A stretch of DNA of 60,186 nucleotides from Bacteroidales bacterium (GCA_030539115.1 JAUNSR010000020.1:1-60186); one strand, 5' to 3'; counted from the stretch's first letter, positions 17,733 through 28,152 are shown. Numbers and translations are program-made. The notes: generated from the sequence alone by a model not told the origin.

Positions 17733-18461
17733 ATGTTTCAACAACGTTCCAACTTTCTAAGCTCTATTCCTCCTGTAACGCTTAATCTGATAATAATAAA
17801 TGCATTATTGTTTTTAGCTTCATTGGTTTTCCAACAAACTGGGATAAGCCTATTTTCTATTTTAGGACTTCATTATTTTCAAGCATCCGGTTTCAATGCG
17901 GCGCAGTTGATAACATATATGTTTCTTCATGCAAATTTCACTCATCTTTTCTTTAATATGTTTTCTCTTTATATGTTCGGAAGAACGCTTGAGAATGTAT
18001 GGGGAGGAAAGAGGTTTCTGATTTATTACATGGTCACCGGTCTTGGTGCGGCTTTTATTCAGGAAATAGTTTGGTGGTTTCAGATACAGGATGTTTTATC
18101 TCATGACAGCTTTAATTTAGGAAGTCAGATTGTTGACAAAGCAGCTTTCATATCTCAGTTCCTTCCAGACTATCTAAATCAATATATTACAATAGGTGCT
18201 TCCGGAGCAGTGTTTGGTATTTTATTGGCATTTGGAATGCTTTTCCCAAATGCGCAGTTATATATGATGTTTATTCCGGTGCCAATCAAAGCTAAATATT
18301 TTGTAATTGGCTATGGTATACTTGAATTATTCTTAGGAGTAGGCAATTTCTCTGGTGACAATGTAGCTCATTTCGCTCATCTTGGAGGCATGATATTCGG
18401 GTATATTCTAATAAAGATTTGGAAAAAACAGGATTTTAATAATGGAAAATATTTTTATTAG
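17733..18461 (+). CDS. Rhomboid family intramembrane serine protease (first of pair)
   Basis: 242 aa with six hydrophobic segments. The catalytic serine is S157 in GASG (ITIGASGAVFG) and the catalytic histidine is H216 in AHLGG; the conserved HxxxN of the second helix is HLFFN (residues 71-75). It cleaves within or near membrane helices of other proteins. The next rhomboid begins 20 bp before this gene's stop, so the two are translationally coupled. Confidence 0.95.
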   Translation: MFQQRSNFLSSIPPVTLNLIIINALLFLASLVFQQTGISLFSILGLHYFQASGFNAAQLITYMFLHANFTHLFFNMFSLYMFGRTLENVWGGKRFLIYYMVTGLGAAFIQEIVWWFQIQDVLSHDSFNLGSQIVDKAAFISQFLPDYLNQYITIGASGAVFGILLAFGMLFPNAQLYMMFIPVPIKAKYFVIGYGILELFLGVGNFSGDNVAHFAHLGGMIFGYILIKIWKKQDFNNGKYFY

Positions 18462-19320
18462 GCTAAAAGCAGGATTTAAAAGAGGTGATTTTCTGTATCG
18501 ATTAATTTTTATAAATACATTGGTATTTTTAATTGCATCCTTATGGCTTGTAGTCACACGTCTTTTTAATTTAGAGCAGGTTTCATTCTTAAGATATTTT
18601 GAGTTGCCATCAAATTTGCATACATTACTGCTGCAGGTATGGTCATTTTTTACATACATGTTTTTGCATACCGACTTTCTACATCTGCTTTTTAATATGC
18701 TGTGGCTTTATTGGTTTGGCAAAATGGCTTTAAAATGGTTTTCAGAAAAACAAATTGTTGGGATATATATTTTAGGGGGGCTTTTTGGAGGTATACTATA
18801 TATTTTGGCATACAATCTTTTCCCTATGTTTAATGAAGTTGTTTACAGCTCATATCTTTTGGGAGCGTCAGCATCAGTGCTTGCAATTGTTGTCGCTACT
18901 GCAATGATAGCTCCTAATGAATCTGTTTTTCTAATGTTTTTAGGTGCTGTAAAACTTAAATATATTGCAATTTTTGTAGTTGCCCTATCTTTTGTTAATG
19001 TAATATCTGATAATGCAGGTGGCAATATTGCCCATTTAGGTGGTGCACTTTTTGGTTATCTATTTGTTGTCTTATATATGAAAGGTTATGATATGACAAA
19101 ATGGATAAATAAGATTTTTGATAAAATTGTCGATTGGTTTAAGCCTGCTCCTAAGATGAAAGTTAGAAAAGGTGGACGGCAAATGGATATGGACTACAAT
19201 AAGCGTAAAAAAGAAGAAATGGATGAAATAGATGCTATTCTTGATAAATTGAAACGCTCAGGATATGATGGACTCTCTTCCGATGAGAAGAAAAAACTGT
19301 TTAATGCCGGAAAGAAATAA
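18442..19320 (+). CDS. Rhomboid family intramembrane serine protease (second of pair)
   Basis: 292 aa with six hydrophobic segments. The candidate catalytic serine is S143 in GASA (LLGASASVLA), where most rhomboids have GxSG, and the histidine is H198 in AHLGG. The HxxxN motif is HLLFN (81-85). The soluble tail after about residue 225 is basic and ends in a short helical domain (MDEIDAILDKLKRSGYDGLS) seen in Bacteroidota rhomboids. The gene overlaps the first rhomboid by 20 bp and is 2 bp from the next gene, so all three form one operon. Confidence 0.93.
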   Translation: MENIFIRLKAGFKRGDFLYRLIFINTLVFLIASLWLVVTRLFNLEQVSFLRYFELPSNLHTLLLQVWSFFTYMFLHTDFLHLLFNMLWLYWFGKMALKWFSEKQIVGIYILGGLFGGILYILAYNLFPMFNEVVYSSYLLGASASVLAIVVATAMIAPNESVFLMFLGAVKLKYIAIFVVALSFVNVISDNAGGNIAHLGGALFGYLFVVLYMKGYDMTKWINKIFDKIVDWFKPAPKMKVRKGGRQMDMDYNKRKKEEMDEIDAILDKLKRSGYDGLSSDEKKKLFNAGKK

Positions 19321-19322
19321 TT

Positions 19323-20420
19323 ATGAGAATATTAGGAAAAATTATAGACGGATTCTCTTTCTTTATAAATTTAGGAGTGCTTTTAATTTTTATTTTTTCA
19401 GCATTCTCTGACCATATTTCTCCATTGAAATTTATTTCTCCATCTTTTTTCGGAATTGTCTTCCCTTTTATTCTACTTGTAGTTATTGCGTTCACTATTT
19501 TTTGGATGATCCGTTTTAGATGGTTTGTTGCTGTTAATATTTTTGTAATTATAATATGCTGGGAACCTGTTACAAGATATATTCCAATGCATTTTTATAA
19601 ACAAAATGTCCCTCAGGAGAGCATTAAGGTGCTTACTTACAATACCTGCGGAATGGGACGCTATAATATGCAGCGTCCTGAAAATATGAATCAGGTACTT
19701 TCCTTTATAAATGAACAGAACCCTGACATAGTTTGCCTTCAGGAATATACTTTTAATAATAGAAATAAAGATTTCTCGGAAAGATACATTCGCTCAATTC
19801 TTAAAAATTACCCCTATTATCATTTTAAGAGTGCATCATTAGATCACACCTCTACAGGGCTTGCAATTTTTTCTAAATATCCAATAACCAAAACCAAGGG
19901 CATAGATTATAACAGCATTTATAATAATTCATGTTTATATGAACTTGATATAAATGGTAAGACTGTAACGCTCATAAATAATCATCTTGAAAGCAACAAG
20001 CTTTCTCCTGAAGACAGAAAGTTTTATAAAGATCTTGTCAACAATTTCGAGAAGAATATGCTTGAAGAGTTTAAAGCGACCCTTGCAACAAAGCTTGCCC
20101 ATGCATATAAAATCAGAGCAACCCAAGCTGATAAGCTAAACGGCATTATCTCAAACATTTCAACTCCTATTATAGTATGTGGTGATTTTAATGACACTCC
20201 TATTTCTTATTGTTATAATAGAATCAGAGGCGATTTAAATGATGCTTACCGTGATTCCGGATTTGGCCCGGGAATTACATATCATGAAAATAGGTTTCTT
20301 TTTCGCATTGACCATATTCTTTATAATAATGGCTTTAAGGCATATAATGCAAAGGTGCATCATGTAAATTATTCTGACCATTATCCTGTTACTGTGTATT
20401 TCTCTCTTGAGAAGAATTGA
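19323..20420 (+). CDS. Endonuclease/exonuclease/phosphatase family protein, membrane-anchored
   Basis: 365 aa. Residues 1-90 hold three hydrophobic segments, placing the catalytic domain at the membrane. From about residue 100 the DNase-I-like fold is clear: VLTYNTCGM, PDIVCLQEYTF (metal-binding Glu), LINNHLES, VCGDFNDTP and the final RIDHILYNN and YSDHYPVTV (catalytic His and Asp). The family includes nucleases and phospholipid or inositol phosphatases; activity cannot be told here. Third gene of the rhomboid operon. Confidence 0.92.
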   Translation: MRILGKIIDGFSFFINLGVLLIFIFSAFSDHISPLKFISPSFFGIVFPFILLVVIAFTIFWMIRFRWFVAVNIFVIIICWEPVTRYIPMHFYKQNVPQESIKVLTYNTCGMGRYNMQRPENMNQVLSFINEQNPDIVCLQEYTFNNRNKDFSERYIRSILKNYPYYHFKSASLDHTSTGLAIFSKYPITKTKGIDYNSIYNNSCLYELDINGKTVTLINNHLESNKLSPEDRKFYKDLVNNFEKNMLEEFKATLATKLAHAYKIRATQADKLNGIISNISTPIIVCGDFNDTPISYCYNRIRGDLNDAYRDSGFGPGITYHENRFLFRIDHILYNNGFKAYNAKVHHVNYSDHYPVTVYFSLEKN

Positions 20421-20471
20421 TGAGAAATGTTTCGGTAGTTGTGTTTCCTCTCTTTTGATGGCTGTTTTAAA

Positions 20472-20530
20472 GACTTTTAGACTATAATTATGTCTATTTG
20501 TTGACTTTTAGACTACAAACTGTATCTTTG
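20472..20530 (+). promoter_or_regulatory. Promoter of the M3 peptidase gene with twin 13-bp repeats
   Basis: TTTG (20497-20500), 22 bp, TATCTTTG (20523-20530). GACTTTTAGACTA occurs twice, at 20472-20484 and 20503-20515, 31 bp apart (three helical turns), one just upstream of the -33 box and one between the boxes. This looks like a two-site operator. Confidence 0.6.
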
Positions 20531-20667
20531 TGGTCAATTAATTCATCTTAAAAATATTTTTTGAAGATTTGTAGTTGTTATATAAGCTAAACCAATAAAA
20601 ATTTTGATTCCCTAAACTATGGTCCGGCTTTCCTTGATTAGAATTCACATTATATAATACTTAAATT

Positions 20668-22773
20668 ATGAAGAATATTCTTTTAACTTCATTCTTAGCT
20701 TTTATGGTAGCTTCTTGTACTCCTAAGAAAGATGATTCTGCTTTAAAAGAGAATCCTTTCTTTACTGAATGGAATACGCCTTTTGGTGTTCCTGAGTTTG
20801 AAAAAATAAAGCCTGAGCACTATAAACCTGCTTTTATAGAGGGTATGGCACAGCAAAATAAGGAAATTGAGGCTATCGTTAACAATCCACAAGCTCCTAC
20901 TTTTGAAAATACAATTGCAGCTCTTGATTTCAGCGGCAAGCTTCTTCTTAAAGTCGGCTCTGTTTTTGACAATCTTACAAGTGCTGAAACAAATGACTCA
21001 TTGAGGGCAATTGATGAAGAGGTCTCTCCTTTATTAAGCGAGCACAGCGACAACATTATGCTTAATGAAAAGCTTTTTCAACGTATAAAGTCAGTTTATG
21101 ATAATAAAGAGAGCGAAAACTTAACAGGAGAGCAGCTGATGGTGCTTGACAATTATTATAAAGATTTTGTTCGTTCAGGTTCTTTGTTAGATGCTCAAAA
21201 GAAAGACAGATTAAAGGAGATAAATAAAGAATTGGGTCTTCTTTCTATAAAATTTGCCAACAATGTACTTGGTGAAACAAATGATTTCAAACTTGTTATT
21301 GATAACAAAGATGATCTTGCCGGTCTTCCTGATTGGGCAGTCGCTGCTGCAGAAGAACAATCGGGTGAAAAGGGCAAATATGTGTTTACGCTTCAAAAAC
21401 CAAGCCTCATTCCTTTCCTTCAATATGCCGACAATCGTTCTCTTCGTGAGAAAATGTATAAAGGATACATCATGCGTGGCGATAACAATAATGAGAGAGA
21501 CAATAAACAAGTAATCTCTCAAATACTTAAGCTACGTCTTGAAAAAGCTAAGTTATTGGGATTTGATTCTTTTGCTGATTTTACATTAGACAATAAAATG
21601 GCAAAAAATCCTTCAAATGTTTATGATTTGCTTAATAAGATATGGAACGCGGCTCTTCCTAAAGCTAAAGAAGAGGCCTCTGCTCTTCAAAATCAAATTA
21701 ACAAGGAGGGTGGAAACTTTAAACTTGCTGCCTGGGATTGGTGGTATTATACTGAAAAGATTCGCAAAGAGAAATACGGACTTGATGAGTCGGAAATTAA
21801 ACCTTATTTCGCCGTTGACAGTGTAAGAAACGGCGCTTTTATGGTGGCTAATAAACTTTGGGGCATCACCTTTAAAGAATTAAATGACATGCCTGTCTAC
21901 AACCTTGACGTAAAGGCTTTTGAGGTTGATGATAAAGACGGTTCTTTAATTGGAATCTTTTATGTTGATTATTTCCCTCGTGATGGTAAAAGGGCAGGTG
22001 CTTGGATGAGCAACTACCGCGATCAAAGCAGAGAAAACGGAGAAAACATTCGCCCTATCATTGTTAATGTTGGAAACTTCTCAAAACCTGTTGGCGACGC
22101 ACCTGCTTTGCTTAATATTGATGAGGTTCAAACTCTTTTCCATGAATTTGGACATGCTTTACACGGATTATTAACCCAATGTACATATCCTTCTGTAAGC
22201 GGTACTTCTGTTGCAAGAGATTTTGTTGAGCTTCCTTCACAGATTATGGAGCATTGGTCTACAAACCCACAAGTTCTTAAAATGTATGCTAAACATTACA
22301 AGACAGGAGAAGTTATTCCTGATGCTCTTATAGAGAAAATGGAGAAAGCTTCTAACTTCAATACAGGTTTTACAACAACTGAATTGGTAGCTGCTGCTCT
22401 TCTTGATATGGATTATCATACAAATACAAATCTTGACAACTTTGACGCTATTGAGTTTGAAAAAGCAACTACAAAGAAGATCGGCCTTATAGATGAGATC
22501 ACTTATCGTTATCGTGGCTCCTATTTCAGCCATATCTTCAGCGGTGGTTATGCTACCGGATACTATAGCTATCTTTGGGCTGAAGTGCTTGATGCGGATG
22601 CTTTTGATGCTTTTGTGCAAAATGGAATATTTGATCAAAAGACAGCTCAGCTTTACAGAGAAAATATTCTTGAAAAGGGTGGAAGCGTTGAGCCGATGAC
22701 TCTTTATAAACAATTCCGCGGTGCTGAACCAAATCCTGATGCTTTGCTTAGAAATAGAGGTTTGAAAAACTAA
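20668..22773 (+). CDS. M3 family metallopeptidase (peptidyl-dipeptidase Dcp type), lipoprotein
   Basis: 701 aa zinc peptidase. The N-terminus (ILLTSFLAFMVASCTPKKDD) is a lipoprotein signal with the cysteine at 17, so the enzyme sits in the periplasm or on the outer membrane. The thimet-oligopeptidase zinc motif is H492-E-F-G-H496 in HEFGHALHG, and a third ligand is expected in the following FVELPSQIMEHW helix. The sequence ends normally for Dcp (YKQFRGAEPNPDALLRNRGL). It would trim dipeptides or short oligopeptides, fitting a proteolytic lifestyle. Monocistronic: own promoter and terminator. Confidence 0.95.
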   Translation: MKNILLTSFLAFMVASCTPKKDDSALKENPFFTEWNTPFGVPEFEKIKPEHYKPAFIEGMAQQNKEIEAIVNNPQAPTFENTIAALDFSGKLLLKVGSVFDNLTSAETNDSLRAIDEEVSPLLSEHSDNIMLNEKLFQRIKSVYDNKESENLTGEQLMVLDNYYKDFVRSGSLLDAQKKDRLKEINKELGLLSIKFANNVLGETNDFKLVIDNKDDLAGLPDWAVAAAEEQSGEKGKYVFTLQKPSLIPFLQYADNRSLREKMYKGYIMRGDNNNERDNKQVISQILKLRLEKAKLLGFDSFADFTLDNKMAKNPSNVYDLLNKIWNAALPKAKEEASALQNQINKEGGNFKLAAWDWWYYTEKIRKEKYGLDESEIKPYFAVDSVRNGAFMVANKLWGITFKELNDMPVYNLDVKAFEVDDKDGSLIGIFYVDYFPRDGKRAGAWMSNYRDQSRENGENIRPIIVNVGNFSKPVGDAPALLNIDEVQTLFHEFGHALHGLLTQCTYPSVSGTSVARDFVELPSQIMEHWSTNPQVLKMYAKHYKTGEVIPDALIEKMEKASNFNTGFTTTELVAAALLDMDYHTNTNLDNFDAIEFEKATTKKIGLIDEITYRYRGSYFSHIFSGGYATGYYSYLWAEVLDADAFDAFVQNGIFDQKTAQLYRENILEKGGSVEPMTLYKQFRGAEPNPDALLRNRGLKN

Positions 22774-22791
22774 GCTGCAATCTCATATCTT

Positions 22792-22833
22792 AAAAAGCCA
22801 CATTGAAAGATTAATTCTTCAGTGTGGCTTTTT
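22792..22833 (+). terminator. Terminator of the M3 peptidase gene
   Basis: A 16-bp stem with one wobble (22792-22807 with 22818-22833), containing AGCCACA/TGTGGCT, ending in five T and then ATTTT. Confidence 0.9.
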
Positions 22834-23446
22834 ATTTTAGATGGTTTTATTATATGCGGCTGATAGAGAAAGAAAAATAATTGCTATATTATACTGACTA
22901 AAGACCTTATATAAATCTAATAGCTATAATTATTTTTTAATCATTCGTTTTATCATTTCAATTGACGGTTTTCAAGCTTTGTCAATGAAAATCACATTAT
23001 GTCAAATCTATTAACTGAAATGACTGATGAAAATTAAAAAATCGAAGTACAAAATTGAAAAATCGTAGTAGAAAATTTTTTTTTCGTTGGGCAAATTTTG
23101 ATTTTGACTAAATGTATTTTTTGCTTGTTTTTATATGTATGATATTCAGCGCGTTATGTTTTGAGCGTCGAATGTCAGGGCTAAAAATATCGGGTGTCAT
23201 ATTTGTAAAGTGGTTTAAAAATGAGTTATAACATATATGCAATTACCTGCATATGCCTATGTTATAAAAGTTAAAGCCGGCAATCAGTATATTTTCTCTA
23301 AAAACTTTATATTTCATTCTTTGTTTGATATGTATATAATTTATTTCTAACACTAAGACCTCGATCCACCTATTATATTTATTGTGTATGGTGTTTTAGC
23401 TTTAGTGAGTTTTTTCGATTGCATTCTCCTAAACCTGCCATTATCT
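22834..23446. other. Gene-free AT-rich stretch with a short tandem repeat
   Basis: No gene seen. At 23030-23071 a 21-bp unit is repeated twice with three mismatches (AAAATTAAAAAATCGAAGTA, then AAAATTGAAAAATCGTAGTA). No clear TAnnTTTG box could be found for the downstream gene. Confidence 0.5.
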
Positions 23447-24106
23447 ATGAATAGAATTTCATTTTTACTTTTATTTTTCATTTTTCATTTTGTTCTCACT
23501 TTTTCCGTAAAAGCCGGGATAAGTGATCTACAAAGACTTGGAATAAAGGGGAAAGTTAAAAGTTTTAAAACCCGGTGTTATAGCTACAATAAATACCACA
23601 ATGGAACTTATTCCTTAAATAAAAGCCTGCTTGAATATGCAGGAAACAGCTATGATGTAGAGCAAACATTATTTTTTAATATAAAAGGCTTCATTACCAA
23701 AATAGACAATGATTTTAATGATAATTTTATTGATTCACTCCATTTCGATTTAAAAAGCTATTATGATAAAAACGGCAATAAGGTTTATAGTTGGCAGGAT
23801 GAATATTTAGTTTTTACATCAGTTTTTAATAGTGATAATCTTTGTATTGAAGAAAAGGCTGTGTTAAAATCAGGAGAGGAGTATTACCACAATTTTCATA
23901 AATATGATAATCAAGGAAAAAGAATAGAAACAATTTTTACTTCTAATGGCGTTATAATTGAAAAAAGAAAGAATCCACCATCTGATAATATTCTTGACGA
24001 GGGAAATATTGTTTCAACCGATTCAATTGGTAATTGGACCAAAAAGCTATTTATAAAAAACAACCGCTCAGGTTTTATTGTAATCAGAGATATATTATAT
24101 TACTAA
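23447..24106 (+). CDS. Secreted hypothetical protein
   Basis: 219 aa from the ATG at 23447. I prefer this to the in-frame upstream ATG at 23384, because it gives a clean signal peptide (MNRISFLLLFFIFHFVLTFS, then VKA). The mature part is beta-rich with aromatic, YD-repeat-like strands (KSYYDKNGNKVYSWQDEY, FHKYDNQGKRIETIF, GNWTKKLFIKN), which resemble RHS/YD or MORN-like repeats in general style only. No catalytic motif is visible. The gene stands alone and shares a terminator hairpin with the convergent S41 gene. Function unknown. Confidence 0.7.
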   Translation: MNRISFLLLFFIFHFVLTFSVKAGISDLQRLGIKGKVKSFKTRCYSYNKYHNGTYSLNKSLLEYAGNSYDVEQTLFFNIKGFITKIDNDFNDNFIDSLHFDLKSYYDKNGNKVYSWQDEYLVFTSVFNSDNLCIEEKAVLKSGEEYYHNFHKYDNQGKRIETIFTSNGVIIEKRKNPPSDNILDEGNIVSTDSIGNWTKKLFIKNNRSGFIVIRDILYY

Positions 24107-24146
24107 AATAAATGGTGCCTATCATTTTTGATAAGCACCATTTATT
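24107..24146. terminator. Shared bidirectional terminator
   Basis: An 18-bp stem with one mismatch (24107-24124 with 24129-24146) and a 4-nt T loop lies exactly between two convergent stop codons (24106 and 24152). A/T-rich flanks on both sides allow termination in both directions. Confidence 0.8.
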
Positions 24147-24151
24147 ATTAA

Positions 24152-25744
24152 TTATTTTTTTTGTGATAGGAGTCTGTTGTACTCATTATCATTGTTTATT
24201 ATCTCGAGAGCTTTCTTATATATATCGTCATTAGAATTAATAATTCTGAAATAATCGCTTATATCGAAAAGATCTCGTGCTATTAGTGCTTTAATTTGAA
24301 GGGCAATTAAAGGCGATGATTTTTCAAATTGCTGCTCATCTATTTTTACTCCTTCATCAATTGCCTTTTTCTTTAAGTCATTAAGAAGTTCAGGAGTTAC
24401 CTCAAAACCTTTATTGAAAGATTCAAAGTTTTTATATTTTGATTTAAGCGCTTTTTGATTCTTGTCAAAATAGTCAATTACAAATTGATTTAAAACGCCT
24501 TTTGCTACAATATCTCTATGTACATCAGTGTATTTTGTAGTGTCAAGAGGTACAAAAATATCAGGCATTATACCGCCGCCGCCATAAACAGTGCGTTTAT
24601 TATGAATAGTTGTATATTTAAGAGAATCAGGAAAATGAATACTGTCTGCACTTGATAGCTCACCTCTGTTGTAACGGTTAAGAATATCTTTGTTATAGTT
24701 ATCAACGCCGTCGGTATATGGCTTTTGAATGCTTCTGCCGGAAGGAGTATAATAACGGGCAATCGTAAGTCTCATCATAGATCCATCAGGAAGAGGAACA
24801 GGTCTTTGAACGAGCCCTTTACCGAAAGTTCTTCTGCCGACAATTACACCACGGTCAAGATCCTGAACAGCACCTGAGACGATTTCACTGGCTGAGGCAG
24901 TGGATTCATCTACAAGAACAATAAGTTTGCCTGTTTTAAACCTGCCTGTTTTATTTGAAATGGCTTCTTCTCGCGGAGATTTCCTGCCTTGAGTATAAAC
25001 GATAAGCTCACCTGCATCAAGAAACTCATTTGCCATATCTATTGCGGCATTAAGATAACCACCGCCATTGCTTTGCAAATCAAGGATTAGGTTTTTCATC
25101 CCATCCTTTTTAAGCTTTTCAAGAGCTTCAATAAACTCATCAAAAGTAGTGGCTCCGAATCGGCTTATTCTGATATAACCGGTCTTATTATCAGCCATAT
25201 AAGCAGCGTCGAGAGAATAGATGGGAATTTTGTCTCTAACAATTCTAAAATCTATAGGTTCTGACACTCCTCTTCTGACAACTTTAATATCCACTTTGGT
25301 GCCTTTAGGGCCTCTTAAGCGTTTCATTATATCGGTATTGCTCATTTTTACTCCGGCAATGGCAGTATCATTAACGGCAATAATTCTGTCTCCGGCTAAA
25401 ACGCCAACCTTTTCAGAAGGACCGCCGGCTATAGTGCTTATAATAAAAAGGGTGTCATTAAGAATATTGAATTGTACTCCTATACCATCAAAATTTCCTT
25501 GCAGAGGTTCATTCATTTCTTTAACCTCTTCAGCATTCATATAAGTGGAATGAGGATCCAATTCTTTCAACATTCCTATTATTGCATCTTCAACAAGTTT
25601 TTCTTGATTGACAGTATCAACATAGAAACGATCAATAGCATAAGTTGCATAGTTTAGCTTCCTGATTGAAGTAGGCTCGCTTTGAGCCGTCATATTAAAG
25701 CATATTCCCAAAAGGGCAATAACTAATGTAATACTTTTTTTCAT
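24152..25744 (-). CDS. S41 family C-terminal processing peptidase
   Basis: 530 aa periplasmic protease. The signal peptide ends near residue 20 (FNMTAQS). A PDZ domain at about 85-165 (GIGVQFNILNDTLFI to VKVVRRG) precedes the catalytic core. The Ser/Lys dyad is S284 in STASASEIVSG and K309 in RTFGKGLVQ, and the substrate strand is LILDLQSNGGGYLNAAIDMA. It degrades or trims periplasmic proteins from the C-terminus. It is the last gene of the parE-coaD-S41 operon, 45 bp after coaD, an order common in Bacteroidales. Confidence 0.95.
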   Translation of the reverse strand: MKKSITLVIALLGICFNMTAQSEPTSIRKLNYATYAIDRFYVDTVNQEKLVEDAIIGMLKELDPHSTYMNAEEVKEMNEPLQGNFDGIGVQFNILNDTLFIISTIAGGPSEKVGVLAGDRIIAVNDTAIAGVKMSNTDIMKRLRGPKGTKVDIKVVRRGVSEPIDFRIVRDKIPIYSLDAAYMADNKTGYIRISRFGATTFDEFIEALEKLKKDGMKNLILDLQSNGGGYLNAAIDMANEFLDAGELIVYTQGRKSPREEAISNKTGRFKTGKLIVLVDESTASASEIVSGAVQDLDRGVIVGRRTFGKGLVQRPVPLPDGSMMRLTIARYYTPSGRSIQKPYTDGVDNYNKDILNRYNRGELSSADSIHFPDSLKYTTIHNKRTVYGGGGIMPDIFVPLDTTKYTDVHRDIVAKGVLNQFVIDYFDKNQKALKSKYKNFESFNKGFEVTPELLNDLKKKAIDEGVKIDEQQFEKSSPLIALQIKALIARDLFDISDYFRIINSNDDIYKKALEIINNDNEYNRLLSQKK

Positions 25745-25789
25745 CTAATCGGTTATTAATTAGTAACACTTAGTGGTTTATACTAAGTT

Positions 25790-26275
25790 TTATCGTGGTC
25801 TGTTAAGTATTTGCTGCATCTTAAGACCGGCAGGCACAAAATCAGATACATCTTTATTATATCTCATAAGTTCTCTGACAATTGTAGAGCTGATATGGGT
25901 AAACTCAGGCTCGGTAAATAAAATTAATGTTTCCACACCGGAAATTTTTCTGTTTACATCGGCAATTGTCTTTTCATATTCGAAATCATTTACTGTACGT
26001 ATTCCTCTAAGTATAAATTGTGCTCCCTTTTCTTTCGCAAAATCTACAGTTAGAAAATCATAAGCACAAACTTTTATATTAGGATAGTCCATATAAAGAT
26101 TCTTTATCATCTCAATGCGTTCATCAAGAGTGAAATATGTCCTTTTTGATTCATTTATACCAATGGAAATAATCAATTCGTCAAAAAGAGCGGCTCCTCT
26201 TTCAACTATTGATTGATGCCCAATGGTAAAGGGATCGAAAGTTCCCGGAAAAAGTGCTATCTTTTTATTCGACAT
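25790..26275 (-). CDS. coaD: Pantetheine-phosphate adenylyltransferase
   Basis: 161 aa enzyme joining 4'-phosphopantetheine and ATP to dephospho-CoA, the penultimate step of CoA synthesis. The nucleotidyltransferase motif is [11 protein letters not shown] (H20), the second is ISSTIVRE, and the pantetheine-binding segment [14 protein letters not shown] is intact. The frame stays open to 26299, but the ATG at 26275 gives the family start ([11 protein letters not shown]). It overlaps the end of parE by 11 bp, so translation is coupled. Confidence 0.95.
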   Translation of the reverse strand: MSNKKIALFPGTFDPFTIGHQSIVERGAALFDELIISIGINESKRTYFTLDERIEMIKNLYMDYPNIKVCAYDFLTVDFAKEKGAQFILRGIRTVNDFEYEKTIADVNRKISGVETLILFTEPEFTHISSTIVRELMRYNKDVSDFVPAGLKMQQILNRPR

Positions 26276-28127
26276 CCTCTTCAATAACAAGGTTTTCAAT
26301 AATAAAGTTTTGTCTCTCCATAGTATTCTTACCCATATAAAACTCTAAAAGGTCCTTTACAAGATCATCTTTTCTAAGTGATACAGGGTCAAGGCGAATA
26401 TCTTTTCCTATAAAATGACGAAATTCATCCGGCGAAATCTCTCCAAGACCTTTGAAACGGGTAATCTCCGGATTGACGCCAATTTTCTTTAATGCATCAA
26501 GTCTTTCCTCTTCAGAATAGCAGTAAAAAGTGTCCTTTTTATTTCTAACTCTGAAAAGAGGGGTTTGAAGGATGTACACATGACCTTTTTTAATAAGGTC
26601 CGGGAAAAACTGAAGGAAAAATGTTATCAAAAGAAGTCTTATATGCATACCGTCGACATCGGCATCGGTAGCAATAATCACTTTATTGTATCTTAAGTTG
26701 TCAATCCCATCTTCAATATTCAAAGCGGCTTGAAGAAGATTGAACTCTTCATTCTCATATACAACTTTTCTTGTCAGTCCAAAACTGTTAAGAGGCTTAC
26801 CTCTAAGGGAGAAGACAGCCTGAGTCTCAACATTGCGGCTTTTTGTTATTGACCCGGAGGCGGAATCACCCTCGGTAATAAATAAGGAAGAATCATCACG
26901 GCGGTCACCTTTTAAATCATTGTAATGAACTCTGCAGTCCCTAAGTTTTCTATTGTGTAGGTTGGCTTTCTTGGCTCTTTCCCTTGCAAGTTTTGTAACA
27001 CCGGCTATAGCTTTACGCTCTTTCTCGGAATCAAGGATTTTCTTAAGCATAATTTCTGCGGTCTCATTATGCTTGTGCATATAGTTGTCGAGCTCTTTCT
27101 TAAGGAAATCACCAATAAACTTGTTTATGCTTATTCCTCCCTCCGGAGCCATATCTTTGGAACCCAGTTTTGTCTTTGTTTGTGATTCAAATACAGGCTC
27201 TTCAACTTTAATGCTTATTGCAGCCACAATACCGCTTCTTATATCAGCATAGTCAAAATTTTTATTATAAAACTCTTTGATAACTCTTGATAGAGATTCT
27301 CTAAATGCTGAAAGATGGGTTCCTCCTTGTGTTGTATGCTGCCCATTGACAAATGAATAATATTCCTCGCCATATTGATTGCTGTGGGTTATTACCACTT
27401 CAATGTCATCACCTTGAAGATGAATAATAGGGTAAAGAGGTTCAACGGTAATATTTTCATTAAGAAGGTCAACTAATCCATTTTTTGAATGAAACTTCTT
27501 GCCATTGAAGTAGATGAGTAATCCTGAATTTAAGAATGTGTAATTTTTTAATAAAGTTTCAACAAACTCGGCACGATATACATAGTCTTTAAAAATAGAA
27601 CCATCAGGAGTAAATCTTACGTAAGTTCCGTTGTCTCCGGTCGATTGTGAAATAGCACTGTCTGTAATAAGATTACCGCAGGAAAAATCACTTGCTTTGG
27701 ATTCCCCTTCTCTGAAAGACTCTATAAAGAAATCAGAAGAGAGAGCATTGACAGCTTTGATACCAACACCATTAAGACCTACTGATTTTTTAAACGCCTT
27801 GGAATCATACTTTGCTCCGGTATTCATCTTTGAGGCTACATCGTTGACCTTGTCCAATGGAATACCCCTACCGTGGTCTCTGACAGAAACGGTCCCGTTT
27901 TCAATATTAACCTCTATAGATTTACCAAAGCCCATCATATATTCATCGATAGCATTATCGAGAACCTCCTTTAGCAATACATATATACCGTCCTCAGGAT
28001 GAGCTCCGTCACCGAGTTTTCCGATATACATGCCGGGACGACGACGAATGTGCTCTTTCCAATCAAGAGTACGAATTGTGTCTGACCCATATTCTGCTAT
28101 ATTTTGTGAATTCGTATTATCTTCCAT
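26265..28127 (-). CDS. parE: DNA topoisomerase IV subunit B (type IIA, GyrB-like)
   Basis: 620 aa ATPase subunit of topoisomerase IV, which unlinks replicated chromosomes. The GHKL ATP domain opens with [18 protein letters not shown], has the ATP-binding [10 protein letters not shown] and GRGIPLDK, and the K-loop region [12 protein letters not shown] as [13 protein letters not shown]. The TOPRIM domain shows EGDSASGS and [13 protein letters not shown]. It differs from the second GyrB-like gene in this window (42.5-44.4 kb), which has EGDSAGG and DGSHIATLLL; that comparison is why this one is called ParE. The first gene of the operon parE-coaD-S41, with a promoter at 28153-28183. Confidence 0.9.
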   Translation of the reverse strand: MEDNTNSQNIAEYGSDTIRTLDWKEHIRRRPGMYIGKLGDGAHPEDGIYVLLKEVLDNAIDEYMMGFGKSIEVNIENGTVSVRDHGRGIPLDKVNDVASKMNTGAKYDSKAFKKSVGLNGVGIKAVNALSSDFFIESFREGESKASDFSCGNLITDSAISQSTGDNGTYVRFTPDGSIFKDYVYRAEFVETLLKNYTFLNSGLLIYFNGKKFHSKNGLVDLLNENITVEPLYPIIHLQGDDIEVVITHSNQYGEEYYSFVNGQHTTQGGTHLSAFRESLSRVIKEFYNKNFDYADIRSGIVAAISIKVEEPVFESQTKTKLGSKDMAPEGGISINKFIGDFLKKELDNYMHKHNETAEIMLKKILDSEKERKAIAGVTKLARERAKKANLHNRKLRDCRVHYNDLKGDRRDDSSLFITEGDSASGSITKSRNVETQAVFSLRGKPLNSFGLTRKVVYENEEFNLLQAALNIEDGIDNLRYNKVIIATDADVDGMHIRLLLITFFLQFFPDLIKKGHVYILQTPLFRVRNKKDTFYCYSEEERLDALKKIGVNPEITRFKGLGEISPDEFRHFIGKDIRLDPVSLRKDDLVKDLLEFYMGKNTMERQNFIIENLVIEEDVE

Positions 28128-28152
28128 AAGTTTCTGAAAAGCTTTAAGACCT

